A stretch of 64,000 bases of DNA from Agrobacterium tumefaciens (GTDB lineage: Bacteria; Pseudomonadota; Alphaproteobacteria; Rhizobiales; Rhizobiaceae), in assembly GCF_005221325.1 (NCBI RefSeq), contig NZ_CP039888.1:744001-808000 (forward strand), written 5' to 3'. Below are positions 27,173 through 35,755 of the stretch, in pieces. Under the pieces are notes generated by a model. The model was given only the letters and a program-made list of their open reading frames with translations. It was not told the origin of the DNA and did not search any database. Position numbers and translations under genes: made by a program. The number at the start of each line of letters is the position of its first letter. The first letter of the stretch is position 1.

Positions 27173-28546
27173 TTAGAGCAATGTGCCGCTGAGGATAACC
27201 AGCGCCACCGAGAAGTAGATGACGAGGCCGCTGACATCCACCAGCGTCGCGACGAAGGGGGCAGAGGCGCTGGCGGGGTCGAGCCGCAGGCGCTGCAGGA
27301 TGAACGGCAGCATGGAACCGGCGAGCGAACCGAAGGTGACGATGCCGACAAGTGCCGCAAAGACGGTGATGCCGACCAGCAGCCAGTGCTCGCCGTAATC
27401 GTAGAAACCTGCCTGCTGCCAGACGGTCAGGCGCAGGAAGCCGATGGCACCGAGAATGCAGCCGAGCGTCAGGCCCGTCGGGATTTCCCGCAGCAGCACC
27501 CGCCACCAGTCGGAAAGTTTCAATTCGCCGAGCGCCAGCGCCCGGATGATGAGCGAGGTGGCCTGCGAACCGGAGTTACCACCCGACGACATGATGAGCG
27601 GAATGAACAGCGTCAGCACAACGGCCTTTTCCAGCTCGCCCTCGAAATGCTGCATGGCGCTGGCCGTCAGCATTTCACCGAGGAACAGGGCTGAGAGCCA
27701 GCCGGCGCGCTTGCGGATCATGTCCGGAAAGCCGATCGTCATATAGGGCTTGCCGAGTGCTTCCATACCACCGAACTTGTGGGCATCTTCCGTGGTATCG
27801 GCGATCATGGTGTCGATTACGTCGTCAACGGTGACGATGCCGAGAATATGCGAGTGGTCATCAACCACGGGAAGCGCCAGAAGGTCGTGCTTGCGGATCA
27901 GCCGGGCCACATCCTCCTGCAACATCAGCGGGCTTGCATAGGCAATGCCTTCCTTCGACGCGACGGAAAGGATGGAAGCACCGGGCTCCCCGGTCAGCAG
28001 GCGACGCAGCGTCACGACCGTGGTGAGTGTCCCGTCCTCAGCCAGCACATAGATGGCATAGACCGTTTCACGCGACCGCTCGACAACGCGGATGTGCGAA
28101 AGGGTCTGTTCCACCGTCCAGCTGTCAGGGACGCTGACGAATTCCGTGGTCATGATGGAACCGGCGGTGCGCGGCGGATAGCCCATCAGATGTTTGATGG
28201 AGAGCGCGGTGGTGCGGTCCAGCCGGGAAAACAGCTTTGCGCGCGGCTCTTCTTCCATTTCCGCCATGACGTCGGCGACGCGGTCGTCAGACATCAGGTT
28301 GACGAAACGGGCGGCCTGTTCCAGCGGAATGCCGGCAATGATGGCGGCTGCGTCATGCAGCTCCGGCCGGTCGAGAATGGCAACGGCCTTTGCCTGCGGC
28401 ATGGCAAGCAGGGCTGCTACGGCTGCGTCGGTATCAAGCGTGTTGAGGTGCTCGACACGTTCTGCAATGGTGGTGGAACCGGCATTTCCGCTGCGGAGAA
28501 GACGTGCGGCCTTGCTGGCTCTCTGGGAGAGAGTGTGGAAGTTCAT
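27173..28546 (-). CDS. mgtE: Magnesium transporter MgtE
   Basis: A homodimeric Mg2+-gated channel of 457 residues. The order is an N-domain of superhelical repeats (MPQAKAVAILDRPELHDAA), two CBS domains (around FVSVPDSWTVEQTLSHIRVV and LALPVVDDHSHILGIVTVDDV), a plug helix and five transmembrane helices at the C-terminus with MSSGGNSGSQATSLIIRALA, the conserved pore signature. CBS and N-domains sense cytosolic Mg2+. The 5' region has a structured leader with competing hairpins (28568-28637), suggesting RNA-level control. Shares its terminator with uppP. Confidence 0.95.
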   Translation of the reverse strand: MNFHTLSQRASKAARLLRSGNAGSTTIAERVEHLNTLDTDAAVAALLAMPQAKAVAILDRPELHDAAAIIAGIPLEQAARFVNLMSDDRVADVMAEMEEEPRAKLFSRLDRTTALSIKHLMGYPPRTAGSIMTTEFVSVPDSWTVEQTLSHIRVVERSRETVYAIYVLAEDGTLTTVVTLRRLLTGEPGASILSVASKEGIAYASPLMLQEDVARLIRKHDLLALPVVDDHSHILGIVTVDDVIDTMIADTTEDAHKFGGMEALGKPYMTIGFPDMIRKRAGWLSALFLGEMLTASAMQHFEGELEKAVVLTLFIPLIMSSGGNSGSQATSLIIRALALGELKLSDWWRVLLREIPTGLTLGCILGAIGFLRLTVWQQAGFYDYGEHWLLVGITVFAALVGIVTFGSLAGSMLPFILQRLRLDPASASAPFVATLVDVSGLVIYFSVALVILSGTLL

Positions 28547-28567
28547 GATTGCTCACCTTTCCGTCGA

Positions 28568-28637
28568 TTCGCCGATTACGGCGAACGCGGTGGTGAGCCG
28601 ACAGGTGTCGGATCAGTTCCCGTTCGCCGCTTTCGGC
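28568..28637 (-). promoter_or_regulatory. Structured leader of mgtE with competing hairpins
   Basis: Read in the mgtE direction, the leader contains GCCG-AAAG-CGGC (28637-28626), CCGAC-ACCT-GTCGG (28611-28598) and TTCGCCG-TAAT-CGGCGAA (28585-28568). The segment CGGCGAACG of the first element is perfectly complementary to CGTTCGCCG, which includes the left arm of the third hairpin, so the structures exclude each other. The last hairpin ends 22 bases before the ATG. That layout fits a riboswitch or other conditional leader; ligand and class are not known. Confidence 0.55.
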
Positions 28638-28820
28638 AAAGGCAATCGACTACTACTGTCGCTAGACATCTAATGATGCTCCGTTGAAATCCGCACAGTT
28701 CCGGGTCACGGCCGGTGCGTATCGCCGTGTTGCGCCTGAAACGAAAAAGAGTCAAGCGAGCCGATTGTGAAATTTCCGTAAGGTTCCCGGCGGGTGCTGG
28801 AAAAGGCGTTTGGACCGCTG

Positions 28821-28845
28821 AAAAGCCGGCTTTCAGCCGGCTTTT
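28821..28845 (-). terminator. Intrinsic terminator overlapping the MFS gene stop codon
   Basis: An 11-bp perfect stem AAAAGCCGGCT/AGCCGGCTTTT with a three-base loop. In the leftward RNA the 5' arm encodes the last residues K-A-G and the stop codon TGA begins at the loop, with four U at the 3' end. Confidence 0.8.
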
Positions 28846-30077
28846 GCGCGCCGTTCGACGGTGACGGAAACAAGGAAAACGCCAAGTCCGAGAAGGGAGA
28901 GAACGGCACCGATATAGCCCGTCGAGGCGTAACCGAAACCCATGGCAATGACGAGGCCGCCAAGCCAGGCGCCGAGCGCATTGGCAATGTTGAAAGCGGA
29001 ATGGTTGGAAGCGGCGGCAAGCGTCTGCGCATCCTGCGCCACATCCATCAGCCGGGTCTGCACGGCCGGGCAGGCTGCAAAACCGCAGCCGATCAGGAAC
29101 ACGCAGAGGCACAACATGAACGGATCGTGCGCCGTCATGCCGAACACCGTCATGACCAGCACGTTGAAGGCCAGCATGCCGCCAATCGTACCATTGAGCG
29201 AGATATCGGCGAGCCGCGAGCCGACCACATTGCCGACATTCATGCCGATGCCGAACAGCGCCAGCACCATGGAAACGGTGGAAACCGGCATCATCGCCAC
29301 GTCGGTGGTGGTCTTGGCGATATAGCTGAACACCGAGAACATGCCGCCGAAACCGACGGCGGCGATGGCGAGCGTCAGCCACACTTGCACGCGCCTGAAT
29401 GCGCCGAGTTCACGCCACACGCTTGCGCCTTCCTCCACCTTGTCACGCGGCTGAAACAGCCAGAGAAGGGCGACGGTCAAGAGCCCGATGCCGCCGACCA
29501 GCATGAAGGCCGCTCGCCAGGACAGGAGCTGGCCGAAGAAGGTGGCGAGCGGTGTGCCGAGCAGGGTGGCTATGGTGAGACCGAGCATGACGCGGCCAAC
29601 GGCGCGGGCACGCTTGTGGATGGGCGCCATGGAGGCTGCCACCAATGCGGCCACGCCGAAATAGGCGCCATGTGGCAGGCCGGTAACGAAACGCAGGAGG
29701 GTGAAGCTCAGGAAGTCAGGCGCAAGGGCGCTCAGAATATTGCCTGCTGCAAAAAGTCCCATCAGGCCAAGAAGCAGTGTACGCCGTGTCAGGCGAGCGG
29801 CAAGGACCGCAATGATCGGCGCGCCGATAACGACGCCCAGCGCATAGGCCGTGATGACGTAACCCGCCTGCGGAACAGTGACGCCATATGTGTTGGCGAC
29901 GTCGGGCAGCAGACCCATGATGGCGAATTCACCAGTGCCGATGCCGAAACCGCCGGCGGCCAGCGCCAGCTCGATCAGTGCGATGGCAAGCGGTGAAAGG
30001 GCGGCGGCCGGTGCTGCCGTGTAAACGGTTTCATTCTCCGCGCGAGGGAGGGCTTCGGACATATTCGACTGGCTCAT
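28833..30077 (-). CDS. MFS transporter, DHA1 family (AraJ/SotB-like)
   Basis: A 12-helix inner-membrane exporter of about 414 residues. The motif-A-like loop between helices 2 and 3 (VLAARLTRRTLLLGLMGLF) and motif C-like GTPLATFFGQLLSWRAAFMLVG in helix 5 place it with drug/sugar efflux permeases of the DHA1 group. Substrate unknown. I chose the ATG at 30077 (MSQSNMSEALPR), since the frame upstream to 30119 has a hydrophobic but non-conserved look and lacks a ribosome site. The stop lies in a terminator hairpin. Divergent from the lipid kinase gene. Confidence 0.88.
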   Translation of the reverse strand: MSQSNMSEALPRAENETVYTAAPAAALSPLAIALIELALAAGGFGIGTGEFAIMGLLPDVANTYGVTVPQAGYVITAYALGVVIGAPIIAVLAARLTRRTLLLGLMGLFAAGNILSALAPDFLSFTLLRFVTGLPHGAYFGVAALVAASMAPIHKRARAVGRVMLGLTIATLLGTPLATFFGQLLSWRAAFMLVGGIGLLTVALLWLFQPRDKVEEGASVWRELGAFRRVQVWLTLAIAAVGFGGMFSVFSYIAKTTTDVAMMPVSTVSMVLALFGIGMNVGNVVGSRLADISLNGTIGGMLAFNVLVMTVFGMTAHDPFMLCLCVFLIGCGFAACPAVQTRLMDVAQDAQTLAAASNHSAFNIANALGAWLGGLVIAMGFGYASTGYIGAVLSLLGLGVFLVSVTVERRAKAG

Positions 30078-30312
30078 CGTGACCTGAAAAACGGGGAGGG
30101 CCCACAGAAAAAAGGGCAAGACCGTATGGGAGCGGTCTGCCCTGACTGGAGATGCGCGGTCATGAAAATGACCTTAAATGGTCCCTAACATGAAATGACG
30201 CGTTGCGGTAGAGCGATTCGCGGTAAAAGAACATCTTCACGCGATGGTGTTCGGAACTCTATCGGAAGCCAGGCATTTACGCGCGGCTGCGTTGCGGAAT
30301 CAGGTTGGAAAC

Positions 30313-31221
30313 ATGAAGCTCATTGCAATTTTCAATCGCGACGGCGGCACATTTCGCACCACGGATATGGACGCCTATTGCGAGCATGCCCGCGCGGTCT
30401 TCTCCCGCGCCGGCCACGAGATCGATTGCCGTCTGGTTTCCGGCAAGGATATCGTCGAGGAGATGGAACGCGCCGCCGATGAGCCTGATATCGAGGGCAT
30501 CATTGCCGGCGGCGGTGACGGCACGATTTCGGCCGCTGCGGCCATCGCCTGGAAACACGGCATTGCGCTTGGCATCGTTCCGGCCGGCACCATGAACCTC
30601 TTTGCCCGCTCGCTGAAGCTGCCGCTCGACATTCGCCAGGCACTGGAAACGCTGGCGAATGGCAAGATTGCCAACGTCGATATCGCCAGCGTCAATGGCC
30701 GTCTCTTCGTGCACCAGTTTTCCGCCGGCCTGCATTCGCGCATGGTGCGCTACCGCAACAATCTCGCCTTCGCTTCCCGTCTCGGCAAGATCAAGGCGAG
30801 CATCCGCGCTGCCATCAGCGTCATCCTCAATCCGCCGGTCTTCGAGGTGCAATATACCGTCAATGGCACGACGCAGCACCGCAAGGTCTCGGCCATCTCC
30901 GTCTCCAACAACGAGTTTGGCCAGAATTCATTGCTGGTGGCGGACAATGTCTCGGGCGGCCATCTCGGCTTTTACCTCACCGATCCGCTGCGCCCCTCAG
31001 GCGTTGCAAAACTCGCCTTCGACATTCTGCGCGGCAAGCTGAAGGAAAATGCCGCCGTGACAGCAACGACCGTGACGGATGTGGAACTGCATTTCCCGAA
31101 GAAACGCCATGATCTGCGCTGCGTCATCGATGGTGAACTGTTACCGATGGAACGGGATGTGGCACTGAAGGTTCACGCCGGCGAATTGAAGGTGCTGGTG
31201 GGGCCAGCATTTTTCACGTAG
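30313..31221 (+). CDS. Diacylglycerol kinase family lipid kinase
   Basis: A 302-residue cytosolic kinase with the DAGK catalytic domain: nucleotide loop GIIAGGGDGTISAAA near residue 70 and PAGTMNLFARSLKLP near 93, followed by a C-terminal beta-sandwich domain (VQYTVNGTTQHRKVSAISVS) typical of the YegS/BmrU/LCB5 family. Substrate may be diacylglycerol, ceramide or another lipid alcohol; the sequence does not decide. The ATG at 30313 follows GGAAAC; the frame is open upstream to 30244 without conservation-like features. Confidence 0.88.
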   Translation: MKLIAIFNRDGGTFRTTDMDAYCEHARAVFSRAGHEIDCRLVSGKDIVEEMERAADEPDIEGIIAGGGDGTISAAAAIAWKHGIALGIVPAGTMNLFARSLKLPLDIRQALETLANGKIANVDIASVNGRLFVHQFSAGLHSRMVRYRNNLAFASRLGKIKASIRAAISVILNPPVFEVQYTVNGTTQHRKVSAISVSNNEFGQNSLLVADNVSGGHLGFYLTDPLRPSGVAKLAFDILRGKLKENAAVTATTVTDVELHFPKKRHDLRCVIDGELLPMERDVALKVHAGELKVLVGPAFFT

Positions 31222-31368
31222 CGCAACCGCCTTTGAATTAAGCGGACCACGCCGAGCCAATCAATATCCCCCTAAAAACCACCAGCCTTGCCAAATCGAG
31301 GCTGCCCGGCCATGTTCGGCGGGCGCGGTGGCGTGAGCGCCGTTGCCTTTGTGGGAGTGCGATCTGTC

Positions 31369-32742
31369 ATGAATGAAATCTCCAAGCCGATCTCCAATCT
31401 CGCCGCCATCGATGCCGCTCATCACCTTCATCCCTTTTCCGACATGGGCAAGCTGAACGCCGCCGGCACCCGCATCATCGAGCGAGCCGAAGGGGTGTTC
31501 ATCTATGACAGCACCGGCAAGAAATATCTCGATGCCTTTGCCGGCCTCTGGTGCGTGAATATCGGTTATGGACGCCGCGAGATCGCCGATGTCGTGCAGC
31601 GCCAGATGAATGAATTGCCGTATTACAACGCGTTCTTCGGCACCACCACGCCGCCCGCGACACTTCTGGCGCAGAAGATCGCCTCTCGCGCCGGGCCAAA
31701 GATGAACCATGTGTTCTTCACCAATTCCGGTTCGGAAGCCACCGACACCTGGTTCCGAATGGCGCGAGTCTACTGGAAGGCGCTCGGCCACCCGACGAAG
31801 ACGAAGGTCATTGCCCGCCGCAACGGCTATCATGGCTCGACGGTGGCCGGTGCTTCGCTCGGCGGCATGAAGTGGATGCACGAGCAGGGCAGCCTGCCGA
31901 TCGAGGGTGTGGCCCATATCGGCCAGCCCTATTGGTATGCCGAGGGTGGCGATCTCTCACCGACCGAATTCGGCCTGAAGGTGGCCCGTGAACTGGACGC
32001 GAAGATCGATGAACTCGGCGAGGAGAATGTCGCCGCTTTCGTGGCCGAACCCATTCAGGGCGCTGGCGGCGTCATCGTGCCGCCGGAGACCTACTGGCCG
32101 GAAATCGCCCGCATCTGCAAGGCGCGCAACATCCTTCTCGTCTCCGATGAAGTTATCTGCGGTTTCGGCCGTCTCGGCTCGTGGTTCGGTTACCAGCATT
32201 TTGGCGTGGAACCGGATTTCGCCCCCGTGGCCAAGGGACTGTCATCAGGTTATCTGCCGATTGGCGGTGTCATCGTCTCCGACCGGGTGGCGGAGGTGAT
32301 GTTGTCTGAGGTCGGTGATTTCAACCACGGCTTCACCTATTCCGGCCATCCCGTCTGCGCTGCCGCGGCACTGGAAAATCTCCGCATCATCGAGGATGAG
32401 GGGCTGGTGGAGCGGGTGCGCGACGATATCGGCCCCTATTTCTCCGAGGGCTGGAAATGCCTCACCGATCACGAACTGGTGGGCGAGGCAGTGAATGTTG
32501 GCCTGATGGGCGGCCTGCAGATAACGGCCGACAAGGCCACCCGCAGGCGTTTCGCCAAACCTGACGATATCGGCACAGCAGTGCGCAACCATTGTCTGGC
32601 AAACGGCCTCGTGATGCGAGCCACGGGCGATCGCATGCTGGCCTCGCCAGCGTTGACCATCAGCCGTTCCGAAGTCGATCAAATCATGGAGACACTGCGC
32701 AAGGGGCTCGACCACCTGCGCGATACGCGAGAGCATTTCTAG
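31369..32742 (+). CDS. Class III omega-aminotransferase
   Basis: A PLP enzyme of 457 residues moving an amino group between an amine donor and pyruvate or a 2-oxo acid. Visible motifs are FTNSGSEATDT (phosphate binding), RRNGYHGST, the Asp in LLVSDEVICGFGR and the PLP lysine K289 in FAPVAKGLSSGYLPIG. Close to putrescine/beta-alanine:pyruvate aminotransferases of rhizobia; the donor cannot be read. ATG at 31369 (MNEISKPISN). The last codons (REHF-stop) lie within the left arm of a dispersed palindromic repeat. An OsmC-like gene follows 64 bases later in the same direction. Confidence 0.9.
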   Translation: MNEISKPISNLAAIDAAHHLHPFSDMGKLNAAGTRIIERAEGVFIYDSTGKKYLDAFAGLWCVNIGYGRREIADVVQRQMNELPYYNAFFGTTTPPATLLAQKIASRAGPKMNHVFFTNSGSEATDTWFRMARVYWKALGHPTKTKVIARRNGYHGSTVAGASLGGMKWMHEQGSLPIEGVAHIGQPYWYAEGGDLSPTEFGLKVARELDAKIDELGEENVAAFVAEPIQGAGGVIVPPETYWPEIARICKARNILLVSDEVICGFGRLGSWFGYQHFGVEPDFAPVAKGLSSGYLPIGGVIVSDRVAEVMLSEVGDFNHGFTYSGHPVCAAAALENLRIIEDEGLVERVRDDIGPYFSEGWKCLTDHELVGEAVNVGLMGGLQITADKATRRRFAKPDDIGTAVRNHCLANGLVMRATGDRMLASPALTISRSEVDQIMETLRKGLDHLRDTREHF

Positions 32743-32776
32743 GAAAAGTGGATACCGGTTTTCCGTTAGAAAATGC
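32731..32776. repeat. RIME-like dispersed palindromic repeat, copy 2
   Basis: Arms GCATTTCT (32733-32740) and AGAAAATGC (32768-32776) with inner GGAAAA/TTTTCC. Compared with the copy at 18387, the C to T change in one arm is matched by G to A in the other. It supplies the final codons of the aminotransferase and precedes the OsmC gene. Confidence 0.7.
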
Positions 32777-32806
32777 AAAAAAAGATTCCAAGGGAGGAAT
32801 AACCAC

Positions 32807-33277
32807 ATGGCAGGACAGGAACATCATTACGCCGTCGAGGTGAAATGGACTGGTAATCGCGGCAAGGGCACGTCTGGTTATCGCGACTATGAGCGCGACT
32901 ACACGATTTCCACGGCGGGCAAGGCGGATATTGCCGGCTCTTCCGACCCGGCCTTCCGCGGCGATCCCTCCCGCTGGAACCCGGAAGACCTGCTCGTCGC
33001 CTCGCTCTCCGCCTGCCACAAACTCTGGTACCTGCATTTCTGCTCCGTCAACGGCATCATCGTCGAAGACTATGTCGACAATGCCGAAGGCACGCTTGTC
33101 ATGGAAAAGGACGGTGCGGGGCAGTTCAGCGAAGTGGTGCTGAAACCGGTCATCACCATTTCGAAGGGCGATCCCGCCCGGGCGGATGAGTTGCACCATG
33201 ATGCGCATGACAAATGCTTCATTGCGCGGTCGGTGAATTTTCCCATCCGCGTGGAGGGGACGGTGAAGGTGGTTTGA
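32807..33277 (+). CDS. OsmC/Ohr family protein
   Basis: A 156-residue OsmC-fold protein (core from DPAFRGDPSRWNPEDLLVASLSACHKL onward). In OsmC/Ohr enzymes two cysteines reduce organic hydroperoxides; here C near position 64 (SACHKLWYL) and a second C in HDKCFIARSVNFPI are in the expected places, so peroxidase activity is plausible. Cytosolic. Strong ribosome site AGGGAGG before the ATG. It follows the aminotransferase in the same direction, across the repeat, and could be cotranscribed. Confidence 0.9.
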   Translation: MAGQEHHYAVEVKWTGNRGKGTSGYRDYERDYTISTAGKADIAGSSDPAFRGDPSRWNPEDLLVASLSACHKLWYLHFCSVNGIIVEDYVDNAEGTLVMEKDGAGQFSEVVLKPVITISKGDPARADELHHDAHDKCFIARSVNFPIRVEGTVKVV

Positions 33278-33280
33278 GGT

Positions 33281-33670
33281 TCAGGCGAATTGCAGACCGA
33301 GATGATCGGCCATCGGCTGAAAGTCTCGGTCGTTGTGCAGCAATTTATGTCCGTGCTCGATGCAGTAAGTGCCGATGATGAGGTCAGCCGTTTTACGCAC
33401 GGTTTTCCCTACGCCGCGAAGTTTTCGGTAATTGGTAGCAGCTTTAACGGCAAGTTCGGGTGTCAGCATCGGCACGAATCCGAAGCGCTTCAGCCGACTA
33501 TGTATAGCCGCCGCCAGCTTGTCATTCCGCTCTCCCTGCAGGATTTCGAGAAGAATAATGTCGCCGATAATCACGTCGGTAAGATCGCTTATATCGTCGA
33601 GCGTTGTGACTTGAGGCGTGGATTTATTCTGAAACCAGTCGATCCAGACAGATGTATCGACAACGATCAT
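33281..33670 (-). CDS. vapC: VapC-type PIN-domain toxin
   Basis: A 129-residue PIN-domain endoribonuclease, the toxin of a type II system, expected to cut tRNA or rRNA. The acidic metal site is intact: D5 in VVDTSVWIDWF, Glu in LLEILQG, D in TADLIIGTYC and D in HNDRDFQPM. It overlaps its antitoxin gene by four bases (start at 33670, antitoxin stop at 33667), the standard coupling. It is the distal gene of the pair and convergent with the OsmC gene three bases away. Confidence 0.93.
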   Translation of the reverse strand: MIVVDTSVWIDWFQNKSTPQVTTLDDISDLTDVIIGDIILLEILQGERNDKLAAAIHSRLKRFGFVPMLTPELAVKAATNYRKLRGVGKTVRKTADLIIGTYCIEHGHKLLHNDRDFQPMADHLGLQFA

Positions 33671-33897
33671 TCTGCGGCATCTTGCGATTTGATATCTTCT
33701 GCGCTCCAGCTATTGCGCACATTTTCCAGATCGCCACTCCAGCCGATGCCTCTCAGTTCCTGCAACGCTTTACGCCGCCCGAGATTCTCCACGAGATCGC
33801 GCAACGCCTTCTCAACGGTTGCCTTTTTCGTCGAGAGGCCTGTGATTTCCATCGCCTCGGCGATCAAGGCGTCATCAAGTTCGATGTTGGTACGCAT
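33667..33897 (-). CDS. vapB: VapB-type antitoxin
   Basis: A 76-residue antitoxin: the N-terminal MRTNIELDDALIAEAMEITGL is the DNA-binding domain of VapB type II (DUF2191-like) antitoxins, and the acidic C-terminus (SAEDIKSQDAAE) would wrap VapC. The ATG at 33897 follows AAGGG; an in-frame upstream ATG at 33939 lies within the palindromic operator and is not used in my reading. VapB with VapC should repress the pair at the inverted repeat upstream. Confidence 0.9.
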   Translation of the reverse strand: MRTNIELDDALIAEAMEITGLSTKKATVEKALRDLVENLGRRKALQELRGIGWSGDLENVRNSWSAEDIKSQDAAE

Positions 33898-33907
33898 GTA
33901 GAAACCC

Positions 33908-33939
33908 TTGGTGTATCGATTTACGAAACAATACACCAA
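33908..33939. promoter_or_regulatory. Candidate vapBC operator
   Basis: TTGGTGTAT (33908-33916) and ATACACCAA (33931-33939) form perfect 9-bp arms with a 14-bp spacer, ten bases upstream of the vapB start. Spacing fits autoregulation by a VapBC oligomer. Confidence 0.65.
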
Positions 33940-33962
33940 AGGCGCTTCGTTCGATACAGATT

Positions 33963-35468
33963 TTACTGGAACGCCGTCTCGTAAAAGCTTCTGAGCTTGC
34001 GCGAATGCAGCGTTTCCGTCGGCATGGCGGCAAGCTTCTGCACGGCGCGGATGCCGATTTGCAGATGCTGGGCGACCTGGGTGCGGTAGAACTCCGTTGC
34101 CATGCCCGGCAGCTTCAATTCGCCATGCAGCGGCTTGTCGGAGACGCAGAGCAGGGTGCCGTAGGGCACGCGGAAGCGGAAACCGTTGGCGGCGATGGTG
34201 GCCGATTCCATGTCGAGTGCTATGGCGCGTGACTGCGACAGGCGCTTGACAGGGCCGGCCTGATCGCGAAGTTCCCAGTTGCGGTTGTCGATGGTGGCGA
34301 CGGTGCCGGTGCGCATGATGCGCTTCAGCTCGAAACCCTCATAACCCGTGACTTCGGCAACAGCACCTTCCAGCGCCAGCTGCACTTCGGCAAGCGCCGG
34401 GATCGGCACCCAGACCGGCAGGTCGTCATCGAGAACGTGATCCTCACGCACATAGGCGTGGGCCAGAACATAGTCACCCAGCCGCTGGCTGTTGCGAAGG
34501 CCGGCGCAATGGCCAACCATCAGCCAGGCATGCGGGCGCAGCACGGCGATGTGGTCGGTGATCGTCTTGGCGTTGGAGGGGCCGACGCCGATATTGACGA
34601 GCGTAATACCGGCATGGCCCTTCTTTTTGAGGTGATAGGCAGGCATTTGTGGCAGGCGCGCGAGCACTGCATCCGTCTGCGGCCGGTCGGAACCGGCCTG
34701 CGTAACGATGTTGCCGGGCTCCACGAAGGCTGTGTAGCCCTCGCCACCATTCTTCATCAACTGCCGTGCCCATGCGGCGAATTCGTCGATGTAGAACTGG
34801 TAGTTGGTGAACAGCACGAAATTCTGGAAATGGCTGGCGCTGGTCGCCGTGTAGTGGCTGAGGCGGGCAAGCGAATAATCGATGCGCTGTGCGGTAAAAG
34901 GCGCGAGCGGTGCGGGTTCGCCCGGCACCTGATCATATTCGCCATTAGCGATGAGGTCGTCGGTATTGTTGAGATCGGGCGTATCGAACAGATCGCGCAG
35001 CGGCACGTCGGAGAGCGATGAAGCCGCCGCGGCCTCGACATAGGCGCCTTCGCCGAAGGCGAAATGCAGCGGAATGGGCGTGGCCGATTCGGCAACCGTG
35101 ACGGGAACGCCGTGGTTCTTCATCAGAAGCCCCAGCTGCTCCTTGAGATAATGGCGGAAAAGCTCCGGCCGGGTGATTGTCGTCGTGTAAACGCCGGGGG
35201 CGGAGACATGACCGTAGGAGAGACGCGAATCGACATGGCCGAAGGTGGCCGTCTCGAGGCTGACCTGCGGGTAGCAGGCGCGGTAGCGGCCGGTAATCGG
35301 CGCACCCTTGGCAAGGTCGGTGAAAGAGTTGATGAGGAACGCCGTATTGCGTTCGTAAAGCGCGGTCAAAGCCGCCACAGCTTCTTTCGGGTCCGTGAAT
35401 GTCTGCGGCGCGAAAGGCTCGGGGCTGATGAAGGTGAAGGGCGGAATCGTTGGTTTTGCTATTGTCAT
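33963..35468 (-). CDS. amn: AMP nucleosidase
   Basis: Cleaves AMP to adenine and ribose 5-phosphate, helping to control the adenylate pool. The 501-residue protein has the family's N-terminal regulatory domain (through FAFGEGAYVEAAA) and the C-terminal nucleoside phosphorylase-like catalytic domain (VNIGVGPSNAKTITDHIAVL, MVGHCAGLRNSQRLGDYVLA, ALDMESATIAANGFRFRVPYG, the last with the ribose-binding MES motif). Monocistronic, ATG at 35468, immediately upstream (in its direction) of the vapBC operator. Confidence 0.95.
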   Translation of the reverse strand: MTIAKPTIPPFTFISPEPFAPQTFTDPKEAVAALTALYERNTAFLINSFTDLAKGAPITGRYRACYPQVSLETATFGHVDSRLSYGHVSAPGVYTTTITRPELFRHYLKEQLGLLMKNHGVPVTVAESATPIPLHFAFGEGAYVEAAAASSLSDVPLRDLFDTPDLNNTDDLIANGEYDQVPGEPAPLAPFTAQRIDYSLARLSHYTATSASHFQNFVLFTNYQFYIDEFAAWARQLMKNGGEGYTAFVEPGNIVTQAGSDRPQTDAVLARLPQMPAYHLKKKGHAGITLVNIGVGPSNAKTITDHIAVLRPHAWLMVGHCAGLRNSQRLGDYVLAHAYVREDHVLDDDLPVWVPIPALAEVQLALEGAVAEVTGYEGFELKRIMRTGTVATIDNRNWELRDQAGPVKRLSQSRAIALDMESATIAANGFRFRVPYGTLLCVSDKPLHGELKLPGMATEFYRTQVAQHLQIGIRAVQKLAAMPTETLHSRKLRSFYETAFQ

Positions 35469-35571
35469 GGCCCATTATAAGAGGCCAATTTCGACAGGCA
35501 AGCGACAGAAATACGAAGAAACTGAAAAGAAACGGAAAAAGCAGCTGCAACAATAAGCGGGACGGGAAACC

Positions 35572-35745
35572 TCAGCCGAGCGCGCCGCGCTGCAGGCTCA
35601 TCAGAAGCACGAAACCGGCGCCCTTGGATGCTGGGCGGGGATCGGCCTTGTAAACCGCAAGTCCCGCCACCGGGCCGAGAAAGATAGAGGCCATCAGCAC
35701 CAGCCGCAGGGCGGAGAACAGGCCGTTGGAAAAATTTGTGATCAT
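35572..35745 (-). CDS. Small membrane protein, 57 residues
   Basis: Starts MITNFSNGLFSALRLVLMAS with one hydrophobic helix (about residues 9-27, LFSALRLVLMASIFLGPVA) and a polar tail. GAGGA lies seven bases before the ATG at 35745. It begins ten bases after the stop of a second mini membrane protein, so the two form a small operon. No family recognised. Confidence 0.6.
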   Translation of the reverse strand: MITNFSNGLFSALRLVLMASIFLGPVAGLAVYKADPRPASKGAGFVLLMSLQRGALG

Positions 35746-35755
35746 CGGTCGATCC

